Part shown: positions 8,929 through 16,741 of the stretch, piece after piece | How the letters are laid out: every line of letters begins with the position of its first letter | How positions within the stretch are numbered: position 1 is the first letter of the stretch | From: Roseateles_B sp041905785 | GTDB taxonomy: Bacteria; Pseudomonadota; Gammaproteobacteria; Burkholderiales; Burkholderiaceae_C | Reading direction: 5' to 3' | NCBI GenBank assembly: GCA_041905785.1 | Contig: JAYRKJ010000024.1 | Coordinates: 1-64,000, forward strand | DNA length: 64,000 nt | Translations under genes and position numbers: made by a program | The notes under the pieces: generated by a model | Seen by the model: the letters and a program-made list of their open reading frames with translations, nothing else | Databases searched by the model: none | What the model was told of the DNA's origin: nothing

Positions 8929-8957
8929 AATCCCACCAATCCCACCAATCCCGCCGA
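8929..8957. repeat. Short 9-bp tandem repeat
   Basis: Three consecutive copies of AATCCCACC (the last AATCCCGCC) lie between the tRNA and nrdG. No function is apparent. Confidence 0.5.
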
Positions 8958-9029
8958 TCGCGCGCTGCATGGGCCTCCCCACGCCGGCAGCGCACCGTGC
9001 GAATGCACGGACGCTGCGATGGCGGGCTC

Positions 9030-9743
9030 TCATGCAGCCGCCCGGAGCTGTACCTGCGGCAGGGCCTCGCGCAGACGCGTCATCAGCATCGCCCTGCCCT
9101 CGCCGCCCGAGCCCCCCGGACTGGGTTGCCATTGCAACGTCGGCCTGGCCTCCTGCAGCACCCAGTGCCGCACCTCGCGGGCCCGCAACTGCCCTGCCAG
9201 GCGCAGCAACTCCGCGTCGTCCAGCCACTGCGCGTGCCAGGTGGTGCGGCACTCGTAGGACAGGCCCTGCGACCGGTGCGCATCCAGCACCAGGTCCAGG
9301 CTCCGGCTGGCGTCGGCCCAGGCCGTGGCGGCGCCAGCGATGCGGGCGTAGCTGCCGCCGTCGTCCAGCGCGGCCTTGATGTCCAGGCCGACCCAGTCGA
9401 GCAAAGGCAGCAGCTGTTGCAGGCGGTCCGGATAGATGCCCGCCGTATGCAGCCCCGTAGCAAAGCCCAGGGATCGGACCTGCCTCAGCGCGTCGGGCAG
9501 GGCCGCATCCAGCAGCGGCTCGCCGCCGCTGAACACGACCCCGTCCAGCAGGCCGCGCCGGCTCGGCAGCCAGGCCAGCACCTGGTCCCAGCTCACGTCC
9601 GGCGGCCGCCGGGGCTGCAGCCCGGGGTTGTGGCAGTAGCCGCAACGCCAGGGGCAGCCCTGGACGAACAGCACGGCGCAGAGACGACCGGGCCAGTCCA
9701 CCGTGCTGAAGCGGCACAGGCCGCCCAGGGTCAGGTCTTGCAT
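9030..9743 (-). CDS. nrdG: Anaerobic RNR-activating radical SAM protein
   Basis: A 237-residue radical-SAM enzyme that uses SAM and a 4Fe-4S cluster to put the glycyl radical on class III ribonucleotide reductase. The cluster motif CPWRCGYC (CxxxCxxC) sits at about residues 30-37, followed by FSGGEPLL, the SAM-binding GGE motif. It is the last gene of the nrd operon, starting 6 bases after the stop of the small glycyl-radical gene. The length and the FSTVDWPG N-terminal signature fit the NrdG-type activases annotated for anaerobic RNR. Confidence 0.9.
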   Translation of the reverse strand: MQDLTLGGLCRFSTVDWPGRLCAVLFVQGCPWRCGYCHNPGLQPRRPPDVSWDQVLAWLPSRRGLLDGVVFSGGEPLLDAALPDALRQVRSLGFATGLHTAGIYPDRLQQLLPLLDWVGLDIKAALDDGGSYARIAGAATAWADASRSLDLVLDAHRSQGLSYECRTTWHAQWLDDAELLRLAGQLRAREVRHWVLQEARPTLQWQPSPGGSGGEGRAMLMTRLREALPQVQLRAAA

Positions 9744-9749
9744 GCAGGC

Positions 9750-9938
9750 TCAGCCGAGCGCAGCGCGCGTTTCCTGGAAGTGCAGGCGTTCGCGGAACTC
9801 GCCCTGCTTGCCGACGTTGAAGGCGCTGACCGGGCGGTGGTAGCCCATCACGCGCGTCCAGACCTCGCAGCGCTGGCGTTCGTCGTCACGCAGGACGGCG
9901 GCCGTGGGCACGGCGGATTCGCGGGGTGATGCATGCAT
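9750..9938 (-). CDS. Separate glycyl-radical domain of class III RNR (small NrdD piece)
   Basis: A 62-residue protein carrying CEVWTRVMGYHRPVSAFN and a following GKQGEF segment. RVMGY matches the glycyl-radical loop consensus (RVxGY), the part normally found at the extreme C-terminus of NrdD. Here it is encoded separately, 50 bp downstream of the large NrdD gene and 6 bp before nrdG. Start ATG at 9938 is preceded by a good AAGGAG at a 6-base gap, so independent translation is intended rather than a frameshift artefact. It probably assembles with the large subunit, as YfiD/GrcA does with pyruvate formate-lyase (analogy, not shown). Confidence 0.8.
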   Translation of the reverse strand: MHASPRESAVPTAAVLRDDERQRCEVWTRVMGYHRPVSAFNVGKQGEFRERLHFQETRAALG

Positions 9939-9988
9939 CAAAGTCTCCTTGCTGGGTTGAAAAAAGGGGAAGGCCGGCAACGGCGGCG

Positions 9989-12031
9989 TCAGGCACAGCA
10001 GGCCGCAGCGGTCTGGCTGCGCTTGCGGGCGAGCAGCTCCTCATCGCAGCGCGGGCAGAACTCATGATGGCCGCTGAGGTAGCCGTGCGTCGGACAGATT
10101 GAGAAGGTCGGCGTGACCGTGATGTAGGGCAGCCGAAACCGCGAGAGCGAGCGCCGCACCAGCTCACGACAGGCCTCGCTGCTGGACAGCGCCTCGTTCA
10201 TGTAGAGATGCAGCACGGTGCCGCCGGTGTACTTGCGCTGCAGCTCGTCCTGCCGCTCCAGCGCCTCGAAGGGATCGTCCGTGAAGCCCACCGGGAGCTG
10301 AGAGCTGTTGGTGTAGTAGGGCTGCTCGGCAGTGCCGGCCTGCAGGATGCCGGAGAAGCGCTTGCGGTCTTCCTTGGCAAAGCGGTAGGTCGTGCCCTCC
10401 GCCGGCGTGGCCTCCAGGTTGTAGAGATGACCCGTCTGCTCCTGGAACTCCACCATGCGGGCCCGCACATGGTCCAGCAGTCGCAAGGCCAGGGCATGGC
10501 CGGCAGGCGTGGTGATGTCCTCGCGGTCGGCGCTGAAGTTGCGGATCATCTCGTTGATGCCGTTCACCCCCAGGGTCGAGAAGTGGTTGCGCAAGGTGCC
10601 CAGATAGCGCCGTGTGTAGGGGAACAGGCCCTCGTCCATCAGCCGCTGGATGAGCTTGCGCTTGATCTCCAGGCTGTCACGGCCAAGCTCCAGCAGGCGG
10701 TCCAGCGCGTGCAGCAGGCCGGCCTCGTCGCCCGCATGGACGTGGCCCAGCCGCGCGCAGTTGATGGTGACCACCCCCAGCGAGCCGGTCTGCTCCGCCG
10801 AACCGAACAAGCCGTTGCCACGCTTGAGAAGCTCGCGCAAATCCAGCTGCAGACGGCAGCACATGGAACGCACCATGTTCGGCTGCAGTTCCGAGTTCAG
10901 GAAGTTCTGGAAGTAAGGCAGCCCGTAGCGGGCCGTCATCTCGAACAAGGCCTGCGCATTGGCGCTGTCCCATTCGAAGTCGGGCGTGATGTTGTAGGTC
11001 GGAATGGGAAAGGTGAAGGCGCGGCCCTTGGCGTCGCCGGCCATCATCACGTCGATATAGGCCCGGTTGATCAGGTCCATCTCGGCCTGCAGTTCGCCGT
11101 AGCAGAAGGGCATCTCGCGGCCCCCGATCATGGGCACCTGCTCGCGCAGGTCCTGCGGGCAGACCCAGTCGAAGGTCAGGTTGGTGAAGGGCGTCTGCGT
11201 CCCCCAGCGTGATGGCACGTTGAGGTTGTAGATCAGCTCCTGCATGGCCTGGCGCACTTGCACGTAGCCCAGCCCGTCCTTGCGCACATAGGGCGCCAGG
11301 TAGGTGTCGAAGCTGGAGAAGGCCTGGGCACCGGCCCATTCGTTCTGCAGCGTGCCCAGGAAGTTGACGATCTGCCCGATCGCGCTGCCCAGGTGCTGCG
11401 GCGGTCCGGCCTCGACCTTGCCGGGCACGCCGTTGAGGCCTTCGTTGAGCAGGGTGCGCAGGGACCAGCCGGCGCAATAGCCGCTGAGCATGTCCAGGTC
11501 ATGGATGTGCAGGTCCGCGTCGCGGTGCGCCTGGCCGATGTCGGGCGGATAGACCTGGTCCAGCCAGTAGTTGGCGACGACCTTGCCGGACACGTTCAGG
11601 ATCAAGCCCCCCAGGCTCCAGCCCTGGTTGGCATTGGCCTTGATGCGCCAGTCCTGCTGGCCGAGGTACTCGTCCATGGTGGCCTGCACGTCCACCAGCG
11701 TCTGCCGGGCCTTGCGCAGGCTGCGGTGCTGCTCGCGATAGACGGCATAAGCGCGCAGCGTCCCCCGCAGCCCCGCAGCGAACAGCGCTGCCTCCACGAG
11801 GTCCTGGATGCGCTCCACGTCAGGCTCCGCCGGCAACACCGGCAGCACGCGCGCTTGCACAAGGCGGCGGGCTTCCTCCTGCTCCAGCTCGCCGCTGGCC
11901 GCACCCGCCCGGCTCAGCGCGGACACGATTTTTTCGGCATCAAAGGCGACGCGGCTGCCGTCGCGCTTCAACACCGTGGACGGCAAGACGGCAGCCATGG
12001 CGGCGCCGGACGCTTCAAGCAAATGACTCAT
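9989..12031 (-). CDS. nrdD: Class III (anaerobic) ribonucleoside-triphosphate reductase, large subunit lacking the glycyl-radical tail
   Basis: A 680-residue protein that reduces NTPs to dNTPs without oxygen. It has an N-terminal ATP-cone (KRDGSRVAFDAEKIVSAL), then the RNR barrel with DLDMLSGYCAGWSL and the MCCRLQLDL cysteine region. The C-terminal zinc-type motif is CPTHGYL...FCPRCDEELL. The protein then ends in ACCA without the RVxGY glycyl loop, which lies on the next small gene. Start at 12031 (MSHLLEAS) has an AGGAGT ribosome site; an upstream ATG at 12085 lacks one. Two NrdR boxes lie about 100-145 bp upstream. The terminal Cys pair resembles a redox tail and may suggest a redoxin rather than formate as reductant (inference). 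Confidence 0.92.
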   Translation of the reverse strand: MSHLLEASGAAMAAVLPSTVLKRDGSRVAFDAEKIVSALSRAGAASGELEQEEARRLVQARVLPVLPAEPDVERIQDLVEAALFAAGLRGTLRAYAVYREQHRSLRKARQTLVDVQATMDEYLGQQDWRIKANANQGWSLGGLILNVSGKVVANYWLDQVYPPDIGQAHRDADLHIHDLDMLSGYCAGWSLRTLLNEGLNGVPGKVEAGPPQHLGSAIGQIVNFLGTLQNEWAGAQAFSSFDTYLAPYVRKDGLGYVQVRQAMQELIYNLNVPSRWGTQTPFTNLTFDWVCPQDLREQVPMIGGREMPFCYGELQAEMDLINRAYIDVMMAGDAKGRAFTFPIPTYNITPDFEWDSANAQALFEMTARYGLPYFQNFLNSELQPNMVRSMCCRLQLDLRELLKRGNGLFGSAEQTGSLGVVTINCARLGHVHAGDEAGLLHALDRLLELGRDSLEIKRKLIQRLMDEGLFPYTRRYLGTLRNHFSTLGVNGINEMIRNFSADREDITTPAGHALALRLLDHVRARMVEFQEQTGHLYNLEATPAEGTTYRFAKEDRKRFSGILQAGTAEQPYYTNSSQLPVGFTDDPFEALERQDELQRKYTGGTVLHLYMNEALSSSEACRELVRRSLSRFRLPYITVTPTFSICPTHGYLSGHHEFCPRCDEELLARKRSQTAAACCA

Positions 12032-12129
12032 GCAGGACTCCTGATCCACGCGCTTTCGCCCCGGGGATTCGGGGCTCGGCGCCAAGGCGTCACCGGCGCC
12101 GCTGGCAGGTCACCAGTTGACGGCAGCTG

Positions 12130-12145
12130 ACGCTATATATAGTGT
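12130..12145. promoter_or_regulatory. NrdR box 1
   Basis: ACGCTATATATAGTGT differs from the NrdR-box consensus acaCtATATAtAGTGt at one position. It is paired with a second box exactly 31 bp away centre to centre (three helical turns), the usual arrangement for the NrdR repressor upstream of ribonucleotide reductase operons. Confidence 0.85.
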
Positions 12146-12160
12146 CGCGACACTTCTTGT

Positions 12161-12176
12161 GCGCTATATGTAGTGG
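12161..12176. promoter_or_regulatory. NrdR box 2
   Basis: GCGCTATATGTAGTGG is a weaker copy of the NrdR box, 31 bp from box 1. Together they predict NrdR control of the nrdD operon. The nrdR gene itself is not in the window. Confidence 0.8.
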
Positions 12177-12646
12177 AGCGCATCCTGCCGGCATGTCCGT
12201 AGCGGCGTTCTGACCTGGCGCAAAGGATGGACGGGCCGCCGCAGAAACGACGGGAGGGGATTCCCCTGCCCGTCGGGCGCTGTCAGCGTGCGATCCAACA
12301 GCAGCGCCAGCTCCCGGGTGCCGTCCAGGCAAGCGCAGGGGGTCTGAGGATGTGTCGATTCATGACGTCGGCACCGCCATCAAGCGGCTCATTCGTCGCG
12401 CCATTCCATCTCTGCCGGGGTGCTGGCGCCCGGCGTCCGCCAGCATGCGCGCCGCCCATGGAAAGACGTTGAACTCGCGCACCCTGCTGCGCAGACCGCC
12501 TCTGTCGGTGCAAGCGCAGCTTCATGAGCCGCTATGAAGGCAGGGACGACTTCGGCCTGCCCGAGACCACCGTCAAGGCCTGCCCGCACCTTGGGGCAGC
12601 GTGGTCCGAAGCGCCCGCGGCCGCCTGGCCGCAGGGTCAGCCGGTC
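12177..12646. other. Gene-poor stretch between modA and the nrdD promoter
   Basis: About 470 bases with no credible gene. The short open frames have unlike-protein composition and no ribosome sites. No RNA fold, repeat or strong promoter was recognised. It may contain the distal nrdD promoter and the modA transcript end. Confidence 0.4.
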
Positions 12647-13411
12647 TCAGGGCGCCAGGAAGCCGTACCTCGCCAGCACCGCCTGGCCAGCGGGCGAGCG
12701 CACGAAGTCGATGAACTGGCGCGCCGCCTCGGTATGGGGCCCGCCTGCCACCGCGGCGATGGGATAGCGGATGGGCGTTGCCGTGGCCACCGTGCCGACC
12801 ACGCGCACCTTGTCCTGCTGCAGCGCGGCGTCGGTGGCATAGACGAAGCCGGCGTCGACTTCAGCACGGGCCACGTAATCCAAGGCCTGGCGCACATTGC
12901 TGGCGTACACGGCCTTGGCCGCCACCGCCGCCCACAGCTTGGCCGCCTCCAGCGCGCCCTTGGCGTAGCGTCCGGCCGGCACGCCCTCGGGCTTGCCCAG
13001 GGCCACGCGCTGCACGCCCTGCTGCTGCAGGTCCTCCAAGGTCTTGATCGCCACCGTGCCGGTGCTGGGCGTGATCAGCACCAGGCGGTTGCTGACGAAG
13101 TTGTGGCGCGTCCCGGGCACCAGGGCTTTTTGTGCCTCGGCGCGGTCCATGGTGTCCTGGTCAGCCGACGCGAACACGTCCACCGGCGCCCCCTTGCTGA
13201 TCTGTGCCAGCAAGGCGTCGGAAGCGCCGACGTTCAACAGCACGCGCTGGCCGGGATGCCTGGCTTCGAAGCCGGTGGCCAGCTCCTTGAAGGCCGTGCC
13301 GAGGCTCGCAGCCGCCGACACCGTCAGATCGGCCGCCTGGGCAGGCAGGGCAAGGGCCAACGCGCCGACGAGTGCGGCCTGCCGCAGCAGGCGATGGGAG
13401 AGCGGGTTCAC
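12647..13411 (-). CDS. modA: Molybdate ABC transporter periplasmic binding protein
   Basis: A 254-residue exported binding protein. The signal peptide (LLRQAALVGALALALPAQA) is cleaved before ADLTVSAAASL. Oxyanion-ligand segments typical of ModA are visible: AASLGTAFKEL, NVGASDALLAQI, PVDVFASADQDTMD, SNRLVLI and a late Tyr in AGFVYATDA. modB and modC are not adjacent, so it is an orphan here or feeds a transporter elsewhere. The start is uncertain: GTG at 13411 gives a standard signal peptide, but ATGs at 13465, 13477 and 13489 are also in frame. Those lie inside a tandem repeat that reads MHFVMHFVMH and is more likely regulatory. No start has a clear ribosome site. Confidence 0.85.
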   Translation of the reverse strand: MNPLSHRLLRQAALVGALALALPAQAADLTVSAAASLGTAFKELATGFEARHPGQRVLLNVGASDALLAQISKGAPVDVFASADQDTMDRAEAQKALVPGTRHNFVSNRLVLITPSTGTVAIKTLEDLQQQGVQRVALGKPEGVPAGRYAKGALEAAKLWAAVAAKAVYASNVRQALDYVARAEVDAGFVYATDAALQQDKVRVVGTVATATPIRYPIAAVAGGPHTEAARQFIDFVRSPAGQAVLARYGFLAP

Positions 13412-13450
13412 GGGCAAGTTGCGGGAAGCGATGGTGGAATGCGAGCGCAA

Positions 13451-13466
13451 TATACACCGGTGCATA
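13451..13466. promoter_or_regulatory. 16-bp near-palindrome upstream of modA
   Basis: TATACACCGGTGCATA is symmetric apart from one position and abuts the tandem ACGAAGTGCATT repeats. It is a candidate operator for modA control. It does not look like the classical ModE site, so the regulator is unknown. Confidence 0.4.
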
Positions 13467-13501
13467 ACGAAGTGCATTACGAAGTGCATACGAAGTGCAT
13501 T
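13467..13501. repeat. Tandem 11/12-bp repeats upstream of modA
   Basis: Three copies of ACGAAGTGCATT (12, 11 and 12 bp), with a truncated fourth (ACGAATCC) after and a half copy (GTGCATA) before. The roughly one-helical-turn spacing places every copy on the same DNA face, as in iteron-like protein binding arrays. Confidence 0.6.
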
Positions 13502-13540
13502 ACGAATCCACGCGACCCTGCTGCGCGCTCCTGCGGGAGC

Positions 13541-16500
13541 TCAAATCCTGCCGACCTCATCCGGCTCGCCGGCAAGTTCGGCACCGGCCGCCCGCGGCGC
13601 TGCGGCGGGCGCTCCGCCGCGCCGCAGCAGAAAGACGGCCGGAATCAGGAACAGCGACAGCAGCGGCGCGCTGACCATGCCGCCCAGCATGGGCGCGGCA
13701 ATGCGACTCATCACCTCAATGCCCGTGCCGCTGCCAAAGACGATGGGCAGCAGGCCGGCCAGGATCACCGCCACCGTCATGGCCTTGGGCCGCACGCGCA
13801 GCACGGCGCCCTCGCGGATGGCATCCAGCAGCAACTGCGGGCTCGCGGTCTGCGCCCCCTTTGGGCCGGCCTGAGCCATGCGCGACTCGAGCGCGTGACG
13901 CAGGTAGATCAGCATCACGACGCCAAACTCGGCCGACACGCCGGCCAGCGCAATGAATCCCACGCCCGTGGCCACCGACAGGTTCATCCCCATCAGGTAG
14001 AGGAACCAGACGCCACCCGTCAGCGCGAAGGGCAAGGTCGCCATGATGAGCAAGGCCTCGTCCAGGCGCCGGAAAGTCAGGTACAGCAGCACGAAGATGA
14101 TGAGCAGCGTGGCCGGCACGACCACGCGCAGCCGGGCATTGGCGCGCTCGAGGTACTCGAACTGCCCCGAGTAGGCGATGCTGGTGCCCGGCTCCAGTTG
14201 CACGGCCTTGGCGACGGCCGCTCGCAAGTCCTGGGCGACGGCGGACAGATCGCGCCCCCTCACGTCCACATAGACCCAGCCCGTGGGCCGGGCGTTCTCG
14301 CTCTTGAGCATGGGCGGCCCCTCCGTCAGCAGCAGCTCCGCCACGGTGCCCAGCGTGATCTGCTGCCCGGTGGGCGTCAGGATGGGCAGCTGCGCCAGGC
14401 GTGCCGGCGAGTCCCGCCATTCGCGCGGATAGCGCAGGCTGATGGGATAGCGCGCCAGACCCTCGACCGTCTCGCCAACGTTCTCCCCGCCGATGGCCCC
14501 GGCGACCATGGCCTGCAGATCGGCCACGTTGAGGCCGTAGCGCCCCGCGGACAGGCGGTCGATGCGGACGTCGACATAACGCCCGCCGGTCAGGCGCTCG
14601 GCCAGCGCCGAGGACACGCCCGGCACCGTGCGCGCCACCTGTTCGATGGCCATGGTCATGCGCTCGATGGCTTGCAGGTCCGCGCCGGCCACCTTGATGC
14701 CGATGGGGCTCTTGATGCCGGTGGCCAGCATGTCCACGCGGTTGCGGATGGGCGCAACCCACAGCGCGGCCAGCCCCGGGATGCGCACCGCCTGGTCCAG
14801 CGCCTCGACCAGCTTCTCGGGCGTCATGCCAGGGCGCCATTGATCGCGTGGCTTGAGCTTGACGGTCGTCTCGAACATTTCCAGCGGCGCCGGGTCGGTG
14901 GCCGTCTCGGCGCGACCGGCCTTGCCGAACACGCGCTCGACCTCGGGCACCGTGCGAATCATGCGGTTGCTCAGCTGCAGCAGCTCGGAAGCGCGCTGGG
15001 CCGACAGGCCCGGCAGCGCCGAGGGCATGTAGAGCAGATCGCCTTCGTCAATGCTGGGCAGGAACTCGCCGCCCAGGTGCATCAGCGGCCAGGCCGTCGT
15101 CGCCAGCACGGCCACGGCGATGGCCAGCGTGGCCTTGGGCCAGCGCAGCACCCATTCCAGCGCGGGCCGGTAAACGGCGATCAGCGCGCGGGTGATGGGG
15201 TTCCTTCGCTCGTCCGGGATGCGGCCGCGTATCCAGTAGCCCATCAGCACGGGGATCAGCGTGACGGACAAGCCCGCCGCCGCAGCCATGGCGTAGGTCT
15301 TGGTGAAGGCCAGCGGCCCGAACAAACGTCCCTCCTGGGCCTGCAGCGTGAACACCGGAACGAAGGACAGCGTGATCACCAGCAGCGAAAAGAACAGCGC
15401 CGGCCCCACTTCCTCGGCCGCCTCGGTGATCAGCTGCCAGCGCGCGTCGCCCTGCAGCACCTCGCCGGGATGGGCATGCTGCCAGGCCTCCAGCTTCTTG
15501 TGCGCGTTCTCTATCATCACCACGGCCGCGTCCACCATGGCGCCGACCGCGATGGCGATGCCGCCCAGCGACATCATGTCGGCGTTGACGCCCTGGTAGC
15601 GCATGACGATGAAGGCCGCCAGCACCCCCAGCGGCAGCGAGAGGATGGCGACCAGCGCCGAGCGCAGATGCCAGAGGAACACCGCGCAGACCAGGGCGAC
15701 GACGAGGAACTCCTCGCCCAGCTTGTGGCTCAGCTTGTCGACGGCGCGCCCGATCAGGGCGCTGCGGTCGTAAGTGGTGACGACCTCGACGCCCCGGGGC
15801 AGGCCGGACTGCAGCTCGCCCAGCTTCTTCTTGACCGCCGCGATGGTCTCCTGCGCATTCTTGCCCGAGCGCAGGATGACCACGCCGCCGGCCACCTCGC
15901 CCTCGCCGTCCAGTTCGGCGATGCCGCGCCGCATCTCGGGGCCGAGCTGAAGGGTGGCGACCTCGCCCAGGCGGACCGGCACGCCGGCACGCGTGAGCAC
16001 CGGGATGGCGCGGAAATCGGCCAGCGTCTTCAAGTAGCCGCTGGCGCGCACCATGTATTCGGCGCCTGCCAGCTCAAGCACGGAGCCCCCGGCCTCCTGG
16101 TTGCCCGCCACCAGCGCGTCGCGCACCTGGGACTGGGTCACGCCCAGGGAGGCCAGGCGGATGGGGTCCAGCACCACCTGGTACTGGCGGACCATGCCAC
16201 CGATGCTGGCCACCTCGGCCACACCCGGCAGGCTCTTCAGCTCGAACTTCAAGAACCAGTCCTGCAGCGAGCGCAGCTGGGCCAGGTCCGTCCGGCCCGT
16301 GCGATCGACCAGCGCGTACTGGAAGATCCAGCCCACGCCTGTCGCATCGGGCCCCAGCGCCGGCCGGGCCGCGGCCGGCAGGCGGCCCTGCACCTGGTTC
16401 AGGTACTCCAGCACCCGCGACCGCGCCCAGTACAGATCGGTCCCGTCCTCGAACAGCACATAGACGAAGGAATCGCCGAAGAAGGAGAAGCCGCGCACCG

Positions 16501-16741
16501 CCTTCGCCCCCGGCACCGAGAGCATGGTGGTGGACAAGGGGTAGGTCACCTGGTTCTCGACGATCTGCGGCGCCTGCCCGGGGTAGCTGGTGCGGATGAT
16601 GACCTGCACATCGGACAGATCGGGCAATGCGTCGATGGCGGTGTTGCGCACGGCCCAGATGCCCCAGCCCGTCAGCATGAGTGTGGCCAGCAGCACCAGC
16701 AGCCGGTTGGTGACGGACCAGCGTATCAGCCGCGCGATCAT
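13541..16741 (-). CDS. cusA: Copper/silver RND efflux pump, inner-membrane subunit (CusA/CzcA family)
   Basis: A 1066-residue heavy-metal RND transporter with 12 membrane helices and two large periplasmic loops. The N-terminus MIARLIRWSVTNRLLVLL and segment NTAIDALPDLSDVQV are typical of CusA. Methionines in EGDLLYMPSALPG, PLEMFETTVKLKP and RVDMLATGIKSPIG match the three-Met Cu(I)/Ag(I) relay site of E. coli CusA, pointing to monovalent copper/silver rather than zinc/cobalt. The start overlaps the cusB stop (ATGA), so translation is coupled. It exports cytosolic or periplasmic Cu(I) through CusB and the TolC-type channel encoded just upstream. Confidence 0.93.
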   Translation of the reverse strand: MIARLIRWSVTNRLLVLLATLMLTGWGIWAVRNTAIDALPDLSDVQVIIRTSYPGQAPQIVENQVTYPLSTTMLSVPGAKAVRGFSFFGDSFVYVLFEDGTDLYWARSRVLEYLNQVQGRLPAAARPALGPDATGVGWIFQYALVDRTGRTDLAQLRSLQDWFLKFELKSLPGVAEVASIGGMVRQYQVVLDPIRLASLGVTQSQVRDALVAGNQEAGGSVLELAGAEYMVRASGYLKTLADFRAIPVLTRAGVPVRLGEVATLQLGPEMRRGIAELDGEGEVAGGVVILRSGKNAQETIAAVKKKLGELQSGLPRGVEVVTTYDRSALIGRAVDKLSHKLGEEFLVVALVCAVFLWHLRSALVAILSLPLGVLAAFIVMRYQGVNADMMSLGGIAIAVGAMVDAAVVMIENAHKKLEAWQHAHPGEVLQGDARWQLITEAAEEVGPALFFSLLVITLSFVPVFTLQAQEGRLFGPLAFTKTYAMAAAAGLSVTLIPVLMGYWIRGRIPDERRNPITRALIAVYRPALEWVLRWPKATLAIAVAVLATTAWPLMHLGGEFLPSIDEGDLLYMPSALPGLSAQRASELLQLSNRMIRTVPEVERVFGKAGRAETATDPAPLEMFETTVKLKPRDQWRPGMTPEKLVEALDQAVRIPGLAALWVAPIRNRVDMLATGIKSPIGIKVAGADLQAIERMTMAIEQVARTVPGVSSALAERLTGGRYVDVRIDRLSAGRYGLNVADLQAMVAGAIGGENVGETVEGLARYPISLRYPREWRDSPARLAQLPILTPTGQQITLGTVAELLLTEGPPMLKSENARPTGWVYVDVRGRDLSAVAQDLRAAVAKAVQLEPGTSIAYSGQFEYLERANARLRVVVPATLLIIFVLLYLTFRRLDEALLIMATLPFALTGGVWFLYLMGMNLSVATGVGFIALAGVSAEFGVVMLIYLRHALESRMAQAGPKGAQTASPQLLLDAIREGAVLRVRPKAMTVAVILAGLLPIVFGSGTGIEVMSRIAAPMLGGMVSAPLLSLFLIPAVFLLRRGGAPAAAPRAAGAELAGEPDEVGRI

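Noticed and set aside
9750..9989. Frameshift or sequencing error splitting nrdD
   Set aside because: The small glycyl-radical frame has its own well-placed AAGGAG and ATG, and there is 50 bp of spacer, so two separate genes are the simpler reading.
13412..13489. ATG starts of modA at 13465, 13477 and 13489
   Set aside because: They arise from the tandem repeat ACGAAGTGCATT, have no ribosome sites and would put a non-signal stretch before the signal peptide.
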